From Candidatus Omnitrophota bacterium (GTDB lineage Bacteria; Omnitrophota; Koll11; Tantalellales; Tantalellaceae), in NCBI GenBank assembly GCA_015231715.1, contig JADGBB010000001.1, forward strand, positions 24,018-88,017: a stretch of DNA of 64,000 bases, read 5' to 3'. Below, one piece after another: positions 7,712 to 16,820 of the stretch (its first letter is position 1; every line of letters starts with the position of its first letter). The translations under genes and the position numbers were made by a program. Below the pieces are notes generated by a model, which was given only the letters and a program-made list of their open reading frames with translations, was not told the DNA's origin and did not search any database.

Positions 7712-10700
7712 ATGAGTGTTAACAAAATATTATCTATAATTCTGACTATTAGCATTCTATTTTGCAATGCTGTGCCTGTGTATGGAGCTGATAACCTTTC
7801 ACCGCGTCTTTTAAGTTCGCAAGAAGTTACAAAAGAAGCATATAAGCTTAAGTCTACATGTGAGTTGATAGAAAAAATGGTTATCTCTTCAGATAAAGCC
7901 ATACAACATTCTAAAATAGCAGACTTGCGTAAATGGGTACAAGACACAAAGAAAACTGGTGAAAGCGGTTCAGTTTTTGATATCACTTTCCTTGAGATAG
8001 AAAAAGAACTTCATGTATATGTCGCAGGTAAATATCTCATACGATATTACGATCCTTCTCAAGATGAATATTCGCGTCTATTCTCATCCGGAGACCTTCC
8101 AATCGGAATAATATCAGAAGAAGCATTGTCACCGCACATTATAAAAAAAATATACAGAATAAGAAAGGTTGATGACGGACCTAAAAGGTTTGAAGATATC
8201 TTCAGTCATATTAGGTTCAAGGCGGGACTTGTAAATGATGTTTCATTTAAAAGATCGAACTTTAAAGTGCCTGAAGGTGCTTATAAAGTAGCATATATCA
8301 ATGATTACGGACACATTGTTTTTCATGATGAGTTCATACAGGATTACGGCGACATAAAAATTACCGGTATAGGTTTTCCATATACTTTTGGAGATGGTGA
8401 AACAAAATGGATAGATCTGGCTGATTCGATCGCTTATAGGGTAGCGATGCATGAACTTAAATTACCTCGGCGTAAAGGGCACGGCCATGGTTATAAAAAT
8501 GAAAAAGACGATTTTGAAATCTCTAAAGATGAGTACATGGCAAATATGGTCGGCCGAAAATATAGCATGATAGACGATGCTATGTGGTTATGGTATTTAA
8601 ACTCATATAAGATGAACGATAGCCTTCGTTTTGATGACTACCGTTTGCTTGAAAGACTTAAATGGATATTTGAAGATGAGTCTCAAGAAGCGCACGAGGC
8701 CAGGATGGAGTTTCCTAATCTAATTGAAAGCGAAGACAAAACCGAAGAAGAAAACAGAAAAGCACTGGAGGATCAGAAAAAGGCCATAGAAATAGTACTA
8801 TTGATAAACAAAATATATTTTGCAGACAGAAAAGAAATAGGTGAAGACGTCCGGCCCGAATATGAAAAAAAACCTATATCGCAGACAGGAGAAATTGTTC
8901 CGGAAGGTTTAGCGGTGTTTGCGGCTTATAACAATATACCTGTACAAAATTCCGGCTCTCCTCAGATTCGATATGCCAATAAACCTGAAAGGGAACTGAA
9001 TGAAAGGTTCCGAGAGATAAGAGCTACAAGAGATATAGACATAAGGCTTAACCGGATCATAGCCAGAACAGAAGATTTTGGGCTGAAAAAGAAAATCAAC
9101 GCTATTAGTGAAGAAGAATCTGATTATATGCTTGAGGAAGAAGTGCTTTCAGATATAAGAAAGCTTTACAGTGATATTAATGTCGTAGTTGAGAGCGGAG
9201 GGGATTTTCCTTACTACAGTAAGCTTTTGAAGGAGACCAGAAAAAGGATAGCGATAATTAACAAGGATATAAGGAGTTGCACAACTAATATAAACAAAAG
9301 AAATGATGTAGAAGCAAATAAGGAAAATAGAATACGTCTCAATATTGAATCCGTGCGGGAATACAAGATGGAACTGAAATTGCGACTTTTGCTTGCCGGT
9401 ATGTTCCTTAGCCATAAAAAAGAATTCAACATACCAGAGATGTCTTTTTCACTTAATTTTAATGCCGCCGCAGCTTGTTTAAAAAGTGCTTCAAGGTCAG
9501 TCGCACACCTTAGAAGAGAACTTTCTTTTAGAGCCGCCAGGTTACGAGCAGTTCAGCTAAAAAGAAAAATAGGAATGACCGGATTCGAACAGGACGCACG
9601 TATTGTATTCAACCTTGACGGGTGGGACATTGAAGTCAATCCCGAAGAAAAAGAATCAGGTATTAGTGTAAGACAGTCAAGATGGGTCAATTGTGTATCA
9701 AGGCTGCAAGAAGCATCAAGAGCGTTAGGTCGTAAGGATTACGATGAATCTATTAAGACACTGGATTCTGTTCTTGAGATATTTAATCTGAGATATATTC
9801 GCCTTTTAAAAAGTTATGCAGAGATTGGTAGATATATAAGATCAGTTAAAGATGATGTTCTTGCGCTTCAAAAGTCCACCGGACCGCCAGAAGTAGCGGA
9901 AGAAAAGATAAAAGAGATAAGAGAACATCTCAAGTCTATCGCCAGCAGCATAGATAACCCTAAGAAAAACGTCTGGCAGGATGTGGTTTATGCCGATAAT
10001 GCCAAGGCCTTCAGAAGTCAGATCCATACCATCGAATCACAGGAAAAAGACATTAGCATATGTATAGCTTACCAAACCGAACTTAGTCTTTATTCGGAGA
10101 TTTTTGAGTCCGGAGAAATATTTGCAGACGATAGGGAAACGGCAATTGATGGTATCAAAACCATATTGAAATGGGCTTCGAGGGGAATGGTAAATGAAAA
10201 ACAGATGATATCAGACACTCTCTTTGGTGTTCTTAGTTCTCTTGATACTGATCTTTCTAATAATGAGTTAAAGTCATTAGCTCCTCGCCTGAGAGACGCT
10301 TCAAAGTTGATAGAAAAACGTATGGATGCAATAGAGAGTATTAACGGTAGGGTAAAGGAAAGAGCAGTTGTACTATTTTCAGAACTTAGGGATAGGGACG
10401 CTAGTTCGAGGTTGGATCGAATAAGAGAACTTGTGAACTCGGATAAGATAGACGAATCTATTGTTGAGATCGCGGATCTGAGTAATATGTATTTTTCACA
10501 CGATATGGCCGAACCCGGATACCGCAGAATAAACCGCATACTTGTTAAATTGCTTGAAAGTAGAGATCTAAATAAAGAAGAGATTCTGGGTCTTATAAAA
10601 AAAGCCATTGCTGACATAGAACATAAAAATAGTTTTAGGATCGAAGTCATTAATGAGAAAAACGAAAGAAAAGATTTCTTTATCGTTCCGGGAACCAGTT

Positions 10701-13600
10701 GTTACGGCCTACTAACGATGGGTAAACGCGATATGTTTCTTACAGAACTAACTCTTAATGGGTATAGGATAATCGGCCCACGGAACCTTAAAAATACAAG
10801 AATATACGATAATTCAATCATTCGCCTAAGTAATTTTAAATTAGCCGAAGGCCCGCATGCGACTGGAGGTGCCAACCTTAGAAACTCAGGTCCTGGAGCA
10901 AATGTAAATGTAGAAGTGTCAAGCACACAAAGTTCTCAAGTAGAAGAAGATAAATCTTTGATTGATGTTAGACAAGCAGCTAAGCTAGCTGAATACAAAG
11001 ATAAAATAAGGAAGTTTATATTAATAATAAAGGATACCCCGGGATCTCTCGATCTTATCCAGAAAACTCCTTTTGTCAGGAATAGTGAAGATTACCATAG
11101 AGAAGCGCATGAAATTTTAAGAGCAAAATTTGAAGAGTGTTTAGAAATAGACAATTTAAGCGGACTCTATGAAAGGATGAAAGGGGAAACAGGAAAACTA
11201 CTTATGGAAGTCATTGGCGAGGTCATCGATGAGATGGAAGCGGACGGCATAAAACTTAGAAAGACGGAAGAAGAAAAACAGGAGGAAGCGCTTGCCTGGT
11301 ATGAATCAAAGTTAAGAGCTCTCATCCTATATGCCCAGAAGATGAATATGCCTATTGAGGTTGTTCTGAATAGTCATTTTATCGTTGCAGCGTCCAAATA
11401 CAGGACTGCAGAACATGATGATATGCGCCATGACCTAGCCGAGCATTTAGGCGTAAATGTCTTGAATTCGTTGACAAGGGATATAAGGGCAGACACCGGG
11501 AAAACATACGCACAGGTCAAAAACTCAGTAATAGCCGAAATGCAGGAAGACGGTACATGGCAAGGAGAAAAAAAGGTAGTGATCAACCTGGAACAATATA
11601 ATGAGTACAAGAACCAGATCAAAAGGATCGTTCAGTTTGCCAGAGATAACAATATCGACCCTGAATTAGTCCTGTCCATAAGTTTCATGAGAAACCTGCC
11701 GGAATATCGTGAACCTAAGCATAATGAGATAAGAGAGAAGCTTGGCAGGTATTTAGGAGATATAAGCTTGTCATATTTTGCCTATCAAGCTAAAAATAGG
11801 ACGGGTGTAAGTCTCTCGCATATTAAAGATGAAGTACTTATTGAGATGGAACTTGAAGGGGATGCAGCTGTTAAGACTGATCAAGAAAAGAAAGAAGAAA
11901 AATTTAAATGGTATAAAGAAAAAATTAAGATGATGATAGATTACGCAGGAAGCGATAAAAAAAAGTTGGAGATGATCTTTAGCGTACAGTTTCTTGCGGG
12001 ACAGGGAGAGTTCACGTCGGAAAAATATGAAGAAAAAAGGGAGTCGCTCAGGAAATATTTAAAAGTAGATAGCTTGGGTGCTTTTTACGGAAGGATAACA
12101 ATCAGAACCGGAAGAAATTTTGGAGAAATATTAATTAAGTCCGTTGAGGAACTTGAATCACTGGGTAAGTCGGTTGATCTTAGTAAAGTAATAAGCCGCA
12201 AGAAATATGAAGAATGGTATAAAAAACAGATACGACTTATAGTTGAAAACACAAAGGATGAACGAGATACATTTAGTTTTGTCTTTAAGCCTGTATTTCT
12301 TATGGTGCGAGAAGGCTATGAATCGAAGGAATATGATGTGCTGAGAGATAAGATCTATATGATCACAGATATTTTTAATCTAGGCACTTTTTATAATTCT
12401 GCAAAAACAAAAACAGGTATGGATCTAGAAGACTTAGTGGAAGAAGTGCTTGAAGAGATGGAGTACGAAGGGATATCTATAGGTTATTATAATGTAACAA
12501 TAAATGAAGAAGCCTTGGCATGGTATAAAGGTAAAATCAGAAAGATGCTGGAATTTGCGGGAGACGACAAGGAAAAAAGTGAAGTCATTCTAAAAGCTCA
12601 TTTTATGAGAGGTGAGGATGAATACACGGCAGAAAAATACAAAAAACTCAGGGCAGAAATATTGCAATACACAGGCCTTGAAAGCCTCTGGGCATTCAAT
12701 CGTTCGGCAAGAGAGAAGACCGGATTGCCAATGAATCAAATAGTCAAACAAGTATTAAAAGAGATAGAAATAGAAAAATTAAAAGCAAATGAAGTATATT
12801 CAGTTGAAGGTGACAAGTATGTTGGACCGGATACAAAAGTTATTGGTCCAGGAGCTCATGCTTATGAAGAAAAAGGCATCGTAATAAAAGCATTGCTCAA
12901 AAATTATTACAATAAAAACACCAAACTTTTTCACGAGATGCTAACTAATTTCAATTCTCCAAAACTTTGCAGGATCCCGGTTGAGTATTTAATAGAAATC
13001 GGTGAAGATGCGGCAAAAGATATGTTTGTCAGATTAAACAGCATTGATACTCTCTATTTTGAGATATATTCCTTGGGAGGCAATACGGCTATAGGCGAAG
13101 AACTTTATGCAAAATTTGGTATTCAGCATAGAGATTTCCCGCATGAATCTTCGCTAGTGAATACCGTAACTTTGTTCCTGTCTGCCACTGAAGATGCCGA
13201 AGCGGACACATCTTTATTGTCGGAAAGGATTGGATACTCAACAGATATCAGTAAAACATTGCTTTTACCTATAGGCTATTATAATAACGGAAAAGATACA
13301 TCAGCCTTAGCAAGAAATATTGTTCTAGGTTTGCAGCTTATGAGCCTTGCGGGAAAATCAGGGGAAGAAGCACGAATCTTTGCCGGAGATATACTAAGAG
13401 ATCTTAGTCATCTATTTTCTTATGAAAACCTAAACACTGAACTAAACACAGAAAACATCCTGGATCTTGTAAGTGGAAAAACAAACAATGTTATACGCTC
13501 TCTAAGAATTCTACTTAAATATATGCCGATAGTAGCATTAGACACAAATGTTTTAAAAGAGCTGCACACCGCAACATCTACAATTTTAGTTGCAGCCTAA
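7712..13600 (+). CDS. Giant secreted protein (1,962 aa) with six tandem ~100-residue repeats
   Basis: The N-terminus is a signal peptide ending ...VPVYGA, followed by DNLSPRLL; the same D-N-L-S-P motif follows the leader of the RidA protein at 34.4 kb. Residues up to about 1,060 are mostly helical and charged, with a HELKLPRRKGHGHGY patch near 245. From about 1,090 to 1,690 there are six degenerate repeats of about 100 residues. Each has a Y-x-x-K-I-R helix, an F-x-x-x-x-x-E-Y element, an R-x-x-L-x-x-Y-L stretch, and a closing TG-x(5)-I-x-x-E-V-x-x-E-M-E. A final 230-residue domain ends ILVAA. A strong promoter precedes the gene. A dif-like site lies 20 bp after the stop. The function is unknown; the repeats suggest a surface or scaffold role, which is inference. 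Confidence 0.8.
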   Translation: MSVNKILSIILTISILFCNAVPVYGADNLSPRLLSSQEVTKEAYKLKSTCELIEKMVISSDKAIQHSKIADLRKWVQDTKKTGESGSVFDITFLEIEKELHVYVAGKYLIRYYDPSQDEYSRLFSSGDLPIGIISEEALSPHIIKKIYRIRKVDDGPKRFEDIFSHIRFKAGLVNDVSFKRSNFKVPEGAYKVAYINDYGHIVFHDEFIQDYGDIKITGIGFPYTFGDGETKWIDLADSIAYRVAMHELKLPRRKGHGHGYKNEKDDFEISKDEYMANMVGRKYSMIDDAMWLWYLNSYKMNDSLRFDDYRLLERLKWIFEDESQEAHEARMEFPNLIESEDKTEEENRKALEDQKKAIEIVLLINKIYFADRKEIGEDVRPEYEKKPISQTGEIVPEGLAVFAAYNNIPVQNSGSPQIRYANKPERELNERFREIRATRDIDIRLNRIIARTEDFGLKKKINAISEEESDYMLEEEVLSDIRKLYSDINVVVESGGDFPYYSKLLKETRKRIAIINKDIRSCTTNINKRNDVEANKENRIRLNIESVREYKMELKLRLLLAGMFLSHKKEFNIPEMSFSLNFNAAAACLKSASRSVAHLRRELSFRAARLRAVQLKRKIGMTGFEQDARIVFNLDGWDIEVNPEEKESGISVRQSRWVNCVSRLQEASRALGRKDYDESIKTLDSVLEIFNLRYIRLLKSYAEIGRYIRSVKDDVLALQKSTGPPEVAEEKIKEIREHLKSIASSIDNPKKNVWQDVVYADNAKAFRSQIHTIESQEKDISICIAYQTELSLYSEIFESGEIFADDRETAIDGIKTILKWASRGMVNEKQMISDTLFGVLSSLDTDLSNNELKSLAPRLRDASKLIEKRMDAIESINGRVKERAVVLFSELRDRDASSRLDRIRELVNSDKIDESIVEIADLSNMYFSHDMAEPGYRRINRILVKLLESRDLNKEEILGLIKKAIADIEHKNSFRIEVINEKNERKDFFIVPGTSCYGLLTMGKRDMFLTELTLNGYRIIGPRNLKNTRIYDNSIIRLSNFKLAEGPHATGGANLRNSGPGANVNVEVSSTQSSQVEEDKSLIDVRQAAKLAEYKDKIRKFILIIKDTPGSLDLIQKTPFVRNSEDYHREAHEILRAKFEECLEIDNLSGLYERMKGETGKLLMEVIGEVIDEMEADGIKLRKTEEEKQEEALAWYESKLRALILYAQKMNMPIEVVLNSHFIVAASKYRTAEHDDMRHDLAEHLGVNVLNSLTRDIRADTGKTYAQVKNSVIAEMQEDGTWQGEKKVVINLEQYNEYKNQIKRIVQFARDNNIDPELVLSISFMRNLPEYREPKHNEIREKLGRYLGDISLSYFAYQAKNRTGVSLSHIKDEVLIEMELEGDAAVKTDQEKKEEKFKWYKEKIKMMIDYAGSDKKKLEMIFSVQFLAGQGEFTSEKYEEKRESLRKYLKVDSLGAFYGRITIRTGRNFGEILIKSVEELESLGKSVDLSKVISRKKYEEWYKKQIRLIVENTKDERDTFSFVFKPVFLMVREGYESKEYDVLRDKIYMITDIFNLGTFYNSAKTKTGMDLEDLVEEVLEEMEYEGISIGYYNVTINEEALAWYKGKIRKMLEFAGDDKEKSEVILKAHFMRGEDEYTAEKYKKLRAEILQYTGLESLWAFNRSAREKTGLPMNQIVKQVLKEIEIEKLKANEVYSVEGDKYVGPDTKVIGPGAHAYEEKGIVIKALLKNYYNKNTKLFHEMLTNFNSPKLCRIPVEYLIEIGEDAAKDMFVRLNSIDTLYFEIYSLGGNTAIGEELYAKFGIQHRDFPHESSLVNTVTLFLSATEDAEADTSLLSERIGYSTDISKTLLLPIGYYNNGKDTSALARNIVLGLQLMSLAGKSGEEARIFAGDILRDLSHLFSYENLNTELNTENILDLVSGKTNNVIRSLRILLKYMPIVALDTNVLKELHTATSTILVAA

Positions 13601-13619
13601 ACAAGTTTCCCTATCACGT

Positions 13620-13647
13620 AGTTAACATAAGATACATTATCGGCGCT
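13620..13647. other. dif: dif-like XerC/XerD recombination site
   Basis: The 28-bp site contains TTAACATAA, identical to the reverse complement of the conserved XerD-binding half TTATGTTAA. This is followed by GATACATTAT and CGGCGCT. Aligned with the reverse complement of E. coli dif it matches at 22 of 28 positions, with most differences in the XerC arm. It lies 20 bp after the last + strand gene and just before the run of - strand genes, where a replication terminus is expected. A Xer-exploiting mobile element attachment site is the alternative. Confidence 0.65.
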
Positions 13648-13687
13648 TGTGGGACATTTGGATTTTGGCTTTAAAAGGGGTTGATTA

Positions 13688-14723
13688 TTAGGATTTTAAT
13701 TCGATCACTAGTTGTTTTATAATTTGTAAATGTTTTTCACTCGGTTCGCTTGTTCCCTGAAACCATCTGCTTACTGTTTTACGATTTATACCAAGCGCTT
13801 TTGCTATTCCTAATTGGGAATATGCACCGTCAGCATAAAACCTATGCAATTCCTTAAGTTCTTCAAGATATTTGTCCATAACAGCCTCTTTTTTGAAACC
13901 TTCTATGAATTTCCGGTACTTCCTGACTAATAATATCTTATTTTTGGTACCATTACCATACATAATTTTAAATAATTTACGACTATGCTTATGAGAATAC
14001 TTGATTGAATATGAAAACCCATTTTTTGTCTGACTTTGATATATTTTTCGTTTTGGCATTCCAAGATCAATTAATGATTTCTCAATTCCTGAAATAAATG
14101 ATACCGAACTACTCACAAACGTAGTTATTAAAGTTAAATTTTTGTTTCTTTTCTCCACATATACGGATCCGTCACCATCAAAAACGCCACGAATAAAATC
14201 AGCCATATATTCCGCCGGAACTTCAGGAAACTCAATTTTAAGGCTCTTATTTGGCCATATACCAAGTCTTTTCAAGTCCTTTGACATGTTTTTCCCGGGC
14301 AAAATGAAAAACATACAAACCATTTTGATAATTCGCCTTTTTTACCGGATGATCCGACCCAAGAGCCGCTTTTACTTGCAGCAAGAGATCTTTATCATTC
14401 AAACATAAAGCAATTCTGCCATTTTCAGACAAACAACCATCAGTGGCTATAAGCCCAAAAACATAAGCCATCTCAGACGACCATTTTTTGAAAAAATCCT
14501 CATTGATACCAAAATACTCCTGAGGAACTTTCCCGGCATTCTGAGCCTCAAGCCGCGCCTCAGACCGCGTGCGACGTCCAATCCCGAGTTTTTTACAATA
14601 TTTTCAAACTGCCACCCGACTAACCCCAAACAACAACCCAATATCCGCCAAGGACTTTCTTTCTCCCAAATACAATCGAACCAACTCATCTCTAGACAAC
14701 AAATTTTTCAAGTTCTTAGCCAT
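13688..14723 (-). pseudogene. LAGLIDADG homing endonuclease, broken by a TGA and a frameshift
   Basis: Read on the - strand from ATG 14723, the product begins MAKNLKNLLSRDELVRLYLG, a helix-turn-helix ending FGVSRVAV. It then meets an in-frame TGA, and the same frame continues with KYCKKLGIGRRTRSEA. Two LAGLIDADG-type helices are visible: AYVFGLIATDG and ADFIRGVFDGDGSVYV. Between them, around 14,290, the frame changes inside a run of A-rich codons (FHFAREK then SKDLKRLGIWP). A second helix-turn-helix (LGIAKALGINRKTVSRWF) closes the protein. The intact form would be about 340 residues. TGA is an ordinary stop elsewhere in the window, so recoding is unlikely. It looks like a free-standing endonuclease lost to decay next to the dif-like site. 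Confidence 0.8.
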
Positions 14724-14787
14724 AAAAACCCCCTACACTATATAAGACGCTTTTAGACCCCAAAAAACTTTCAAATATTTTCAACAT

Positions 14788-14819
14788 CATTGCGAGGAAC
14801 AAAGTGACGAAGCAACCTC
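14788..14819. repeat. Dispersed 'TTGCGAGGA...GAAGCAA' palindromic repeat
   Basis: CATTGCGAGGAACAAAGTG followed by ACGAAGCAACCTC closely matches a short repeat common in intergenic DNA of many bacteria (ATTGCGAGGAGCGAAGCGACGAAGCAATC). It is part of the 308-bp gap between the endonuclease remnant and the small membrane protein gene. Confidence 0.55.
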
Positions 14820-14953
14820 AAACGTCCCTATCAACTCAGGCGGTTTCCAATACCGCCATAAAACCGCCAAAACTAAACAGCCTGAATTATGCCCCCATAA
14901 ACACCTTTTTTCTAAAAAATTCCCCAAAACCCACAAACCAACCGCCCCGCAAA

Positions 14954-14999
14954 CAAAAAAACCGACCTTAGAAGTCCAAAAACGCCTCTAAAGCCGGTT
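14954..14999 (-). terminator. Rho-independent terminator of the 67-residue membrane protein gene
   Basis: On the - strand a 15-bp imperfect stem (AACCGGCTTTAGAGG with CTTCTAAGGTCGGTT) encloses a 10-base loop and is followed by seven T. It lies 33 bp after the stop of the small membrane protein gene. Confidence 0.7.
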
Positions 15000-15031
15000 T
15001 TATACATAAACACACCCAAGTGTACCAATAC

Positions 15032-15235
15032 CTACCGATTGCCCTCTAAAACAACACCTTTTTGCTCAATTGTCCCTGCAGTCCGCCCATTAACAAAATG
15101 CAAAACCTTAAATCCAACAAACCCCAAAATCAAAACAATTATCAAAAGTTTAAATATAGAAAAAATCCCTTTGATAAATGAAAAAATAATTGAAAGAACA
15201 ATAATCCCAATTAATACAATTATCCATAATGACAT
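15032..15235 (-). CDS. Small two-helix membrane protein (67 aa)
   Basis: ATG 15235 is preceded by AAGGAG with 6-bp spacing. The product is almost entirely hydrophobic: one membrane helix at about residues 3-24 and a second at about 28-46, then a short polar tail. No family is recognised. A terminator follows at 14,954-14,999. The overlapping + strand frame is a shadow. Confidence 0.65.
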   Translation of the reverse strand: MSLWIIVLIGIIVLSIIFSFIKGIFSIFKLLIIVLILGFVGFKVLHFVNGRTAGTIEQKGVVLEGNR

Positions 15236-15388
15236 GTGTACTCCTTAAATATTATTATCTCTATTTTCGGTGTCTGACCCAACTATTTTCTCAACCCGAA
15301 GCGACCCAATCTCAAATCCGATCCCCACCGTTAGCAAACAACCCGGTAGTTTCAAAATCGAATATAGTATATGTAGCGTTTTTTAAAT

Positions 15389-16231
15389 TCATTTTTTAAA
15401 AGATTTTGTTTGTTTAAGAAGCTTCTTCTCTTCGGATCGGATGCGCCTTTCCACTTTTTTTATATCTTCTTCCGGTGGCAATTCTTCAGGTTTGATACCA
15501 CTCTTACCCAAGAGTTCCCGCACATCTTTATTGTTTTTAACATGCTCCCCTATAATGGATGTTTCTTCTTTAAGGTTATTTTTTTTAGTATTAAAACTAG
15601 TTATTTCTGCTGCCAAATCCTTGGCCTTGATAGTGATGGTGGGAAGAAAATCAGCAAGCGACCGTTTTTCAGGAACACCTAACTTCTTTTTCATATCTAG
15701 TGTTGTTCGTCCTCCGAACAATGCCTTATCCCCCTTACTGCGCAAACGCGCAAATCCTTTGCCATCGACACCGCGCTCATACGCGATACCGGAAAGCTCT
15801 GATTCAGTAAAGGCCAATTTTTTACGGGCGCTAAAACGTTCCACTAACGCGATACGTTCTTGTAATATTTCCTGCTTTCGTGTCTGAATCGCAAAATAAC
15901 TTTGAGCAAAAGCAATTTGTTCTTTTCTTGGATCACCATTCTGAGCAATCAAATAGCAGGCGTAACGGGTTAACATGAAATCCTGAATTTCCTTCCGCGC
16001 TCCTTTGGGCATAGCTATCGTTTTGTTGACGTCAACAAAATGATCAAATACTTTCTGATTAGATTTAAAACATGCTATCTTAGCTTTTTCAATAACCAAC
16101 AAAAAATTACGCCACTCCGCATAATCAAGTAATTTCTGAACATCACGCGCCATCCAATATTCAATTCCATTTTCGTTATAAACCGACTCTTCAAATGTCT
16201 TATTCAATTTAACAACTAGTTCTTTTTTCAT
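15389..16231 (-). CDS. dinD: DNA-damage-inducible protein D (DinD)
   Basis: The 280-residue product matches DinD in length and in its best-known segments: GIEYWMARDVQKLLDYAEWRNF near the N-terminus, KGARKEIQDFMLTRYACYLIAQNGD, and LRSKGDKALFGGRTT. DinD is an SOS-regulated protein in E. coli, where it inhibits RecA-mediated strand exchange. GAGGGATT precedes the ATG. I see no E. coli-type LexA box upstream. It sits alone in an accessory strip and is often carried on mobile DNA. Confidence 0.9.
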   Translation of the reverse strand: MKKELVVKLNKTFEESVYNENGIEYWMARDVQKLLDYAEWRNFLLVIEKAKIACFKSNQKVFDHFVDVNKTIAMPKGARKEIQDFMLTRYACYLIAQNGDPRKEQIAFAQSYFAIQTRKQEILQERIALVERFSARKKLAFTESELSGIAYERGVDGKGFARLRSKGDKALFGGRTTLDMKKKLGVPEKRSLADFLPTITIKAKDLAAEITSFNTKKNNLKEETSIIGEHVKNNKDVRELLGKSGIKPEELPPEEDIKKVERRIRSEEKKLLKQTKSFKK

Positions 16232-16334
16232 AATCCCTCTTTTTTTTTATTAAGGGGTCAAGGCTTAACTTGTAACTTAACCCAACTCTTGCCCAGCAGA
16301 AATTTTCCACATTATTAAGAATCAAATCAACAAC

Positions 16335-16574
16335 CTAAGCTCCTACAAACTGAAAAAGCTTAAAAACAAGAACTGCAGGCCAAACTAGGGATTTTAAAAA
16401 ACCTAAAACTCCGACCCCAAAACTATCCGCAGCTTGAATAAAATAAACTGCTGCTCCGATAAGTCCTAGAATATACATAAAACCACCACAAGATTCATTG
16501 CTTTTCATCGGATTACAACACCATTTCTCTACTTTTTCTTCGATCTTCTTACCAATATCTTCGCAATTTTCCAT
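16335..16574 (-). CDS. Small membrane protein (79 aa)
   Basis: The longer open frame starts at 16661, but AAGGAG with 5-bp spacing precedes the ATG at 16574, so I choose that start (MENCEDIGKKIEEKVEKW). A paired-Cys segment (WCCNPMKSNESCGG) precedes two hydrophobic helices (YILGLIGAAVYFI and LGFLKSLVWPAVLVFKLF). It is recognisable as a common uncharacterised small membrane protein of candidate phyla. The function is unknown. Confidence 0.65.
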   Translation of the reverse strand: MENCEDIGKKIEEKVEKWCCNPMKSNESCGGFMYILGLIGAAVYFIQAADSFGVGVLGFLKSLVWPAVLVFKLFQFVGA

Positions 16575-16727
16575 TTTTACTCCTTGTGGGCTATGTCCGT
16601 GCCTGACCTTATTGTTTTTAATATATCTGACACTAAAATAAATTCGTTTATTTTTATGCACATTTTCATTAACAATTTAGTGGGGTCAGCTTTTGAAAGG
16701 TGAAATGTTTCAAATGATTTCACACTT

Positions 16728-16810
16728 CAAGGGTTGACCCTGTTGTTTCTTACACAAGGGTTGACCCTGTTGTTTCTTACACTTCAAGGGTTGACCCTGT
16801 TGTTTCTTAT
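16728..16810. repeat. Three tandem 26-27-bp repeats containing GGGTTGACCC
   Basis: Copies lie at 16728-16754, 16755-16781 and 16785-16810. Each reads CAAGGGTTGACCCTGTTG then TTTCTTA, and each contains the palindrome GGGTTGACCC. The array ends 10 bp before the stop codon of the helicase gene. Only three copies without regular spacers are present, so it is not a CRISPR. Confidence 0.8.
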
Positions 16811-16820
16811 GGATAATTCT

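Noticed and set aside
13688..14723. TGA read as an amino acid in the homing endonuclease
   Set aside because: TGA ends other genes here (for example the gene ending at 3778 and the chagasin gene at 4209), and the same gene also has a frameshift, so decay is the simpler reading.
15039..15248. + strand 69-codon frame
   Set aside because: It lies fully antisense to the small membrane protein gene, which has a good ribosome site and terminator.
16728..16810. Short CRISPR array
   Set aside because: Only three units, adjacent or 3 bp apart, with no spacers and no cas genes in the window.
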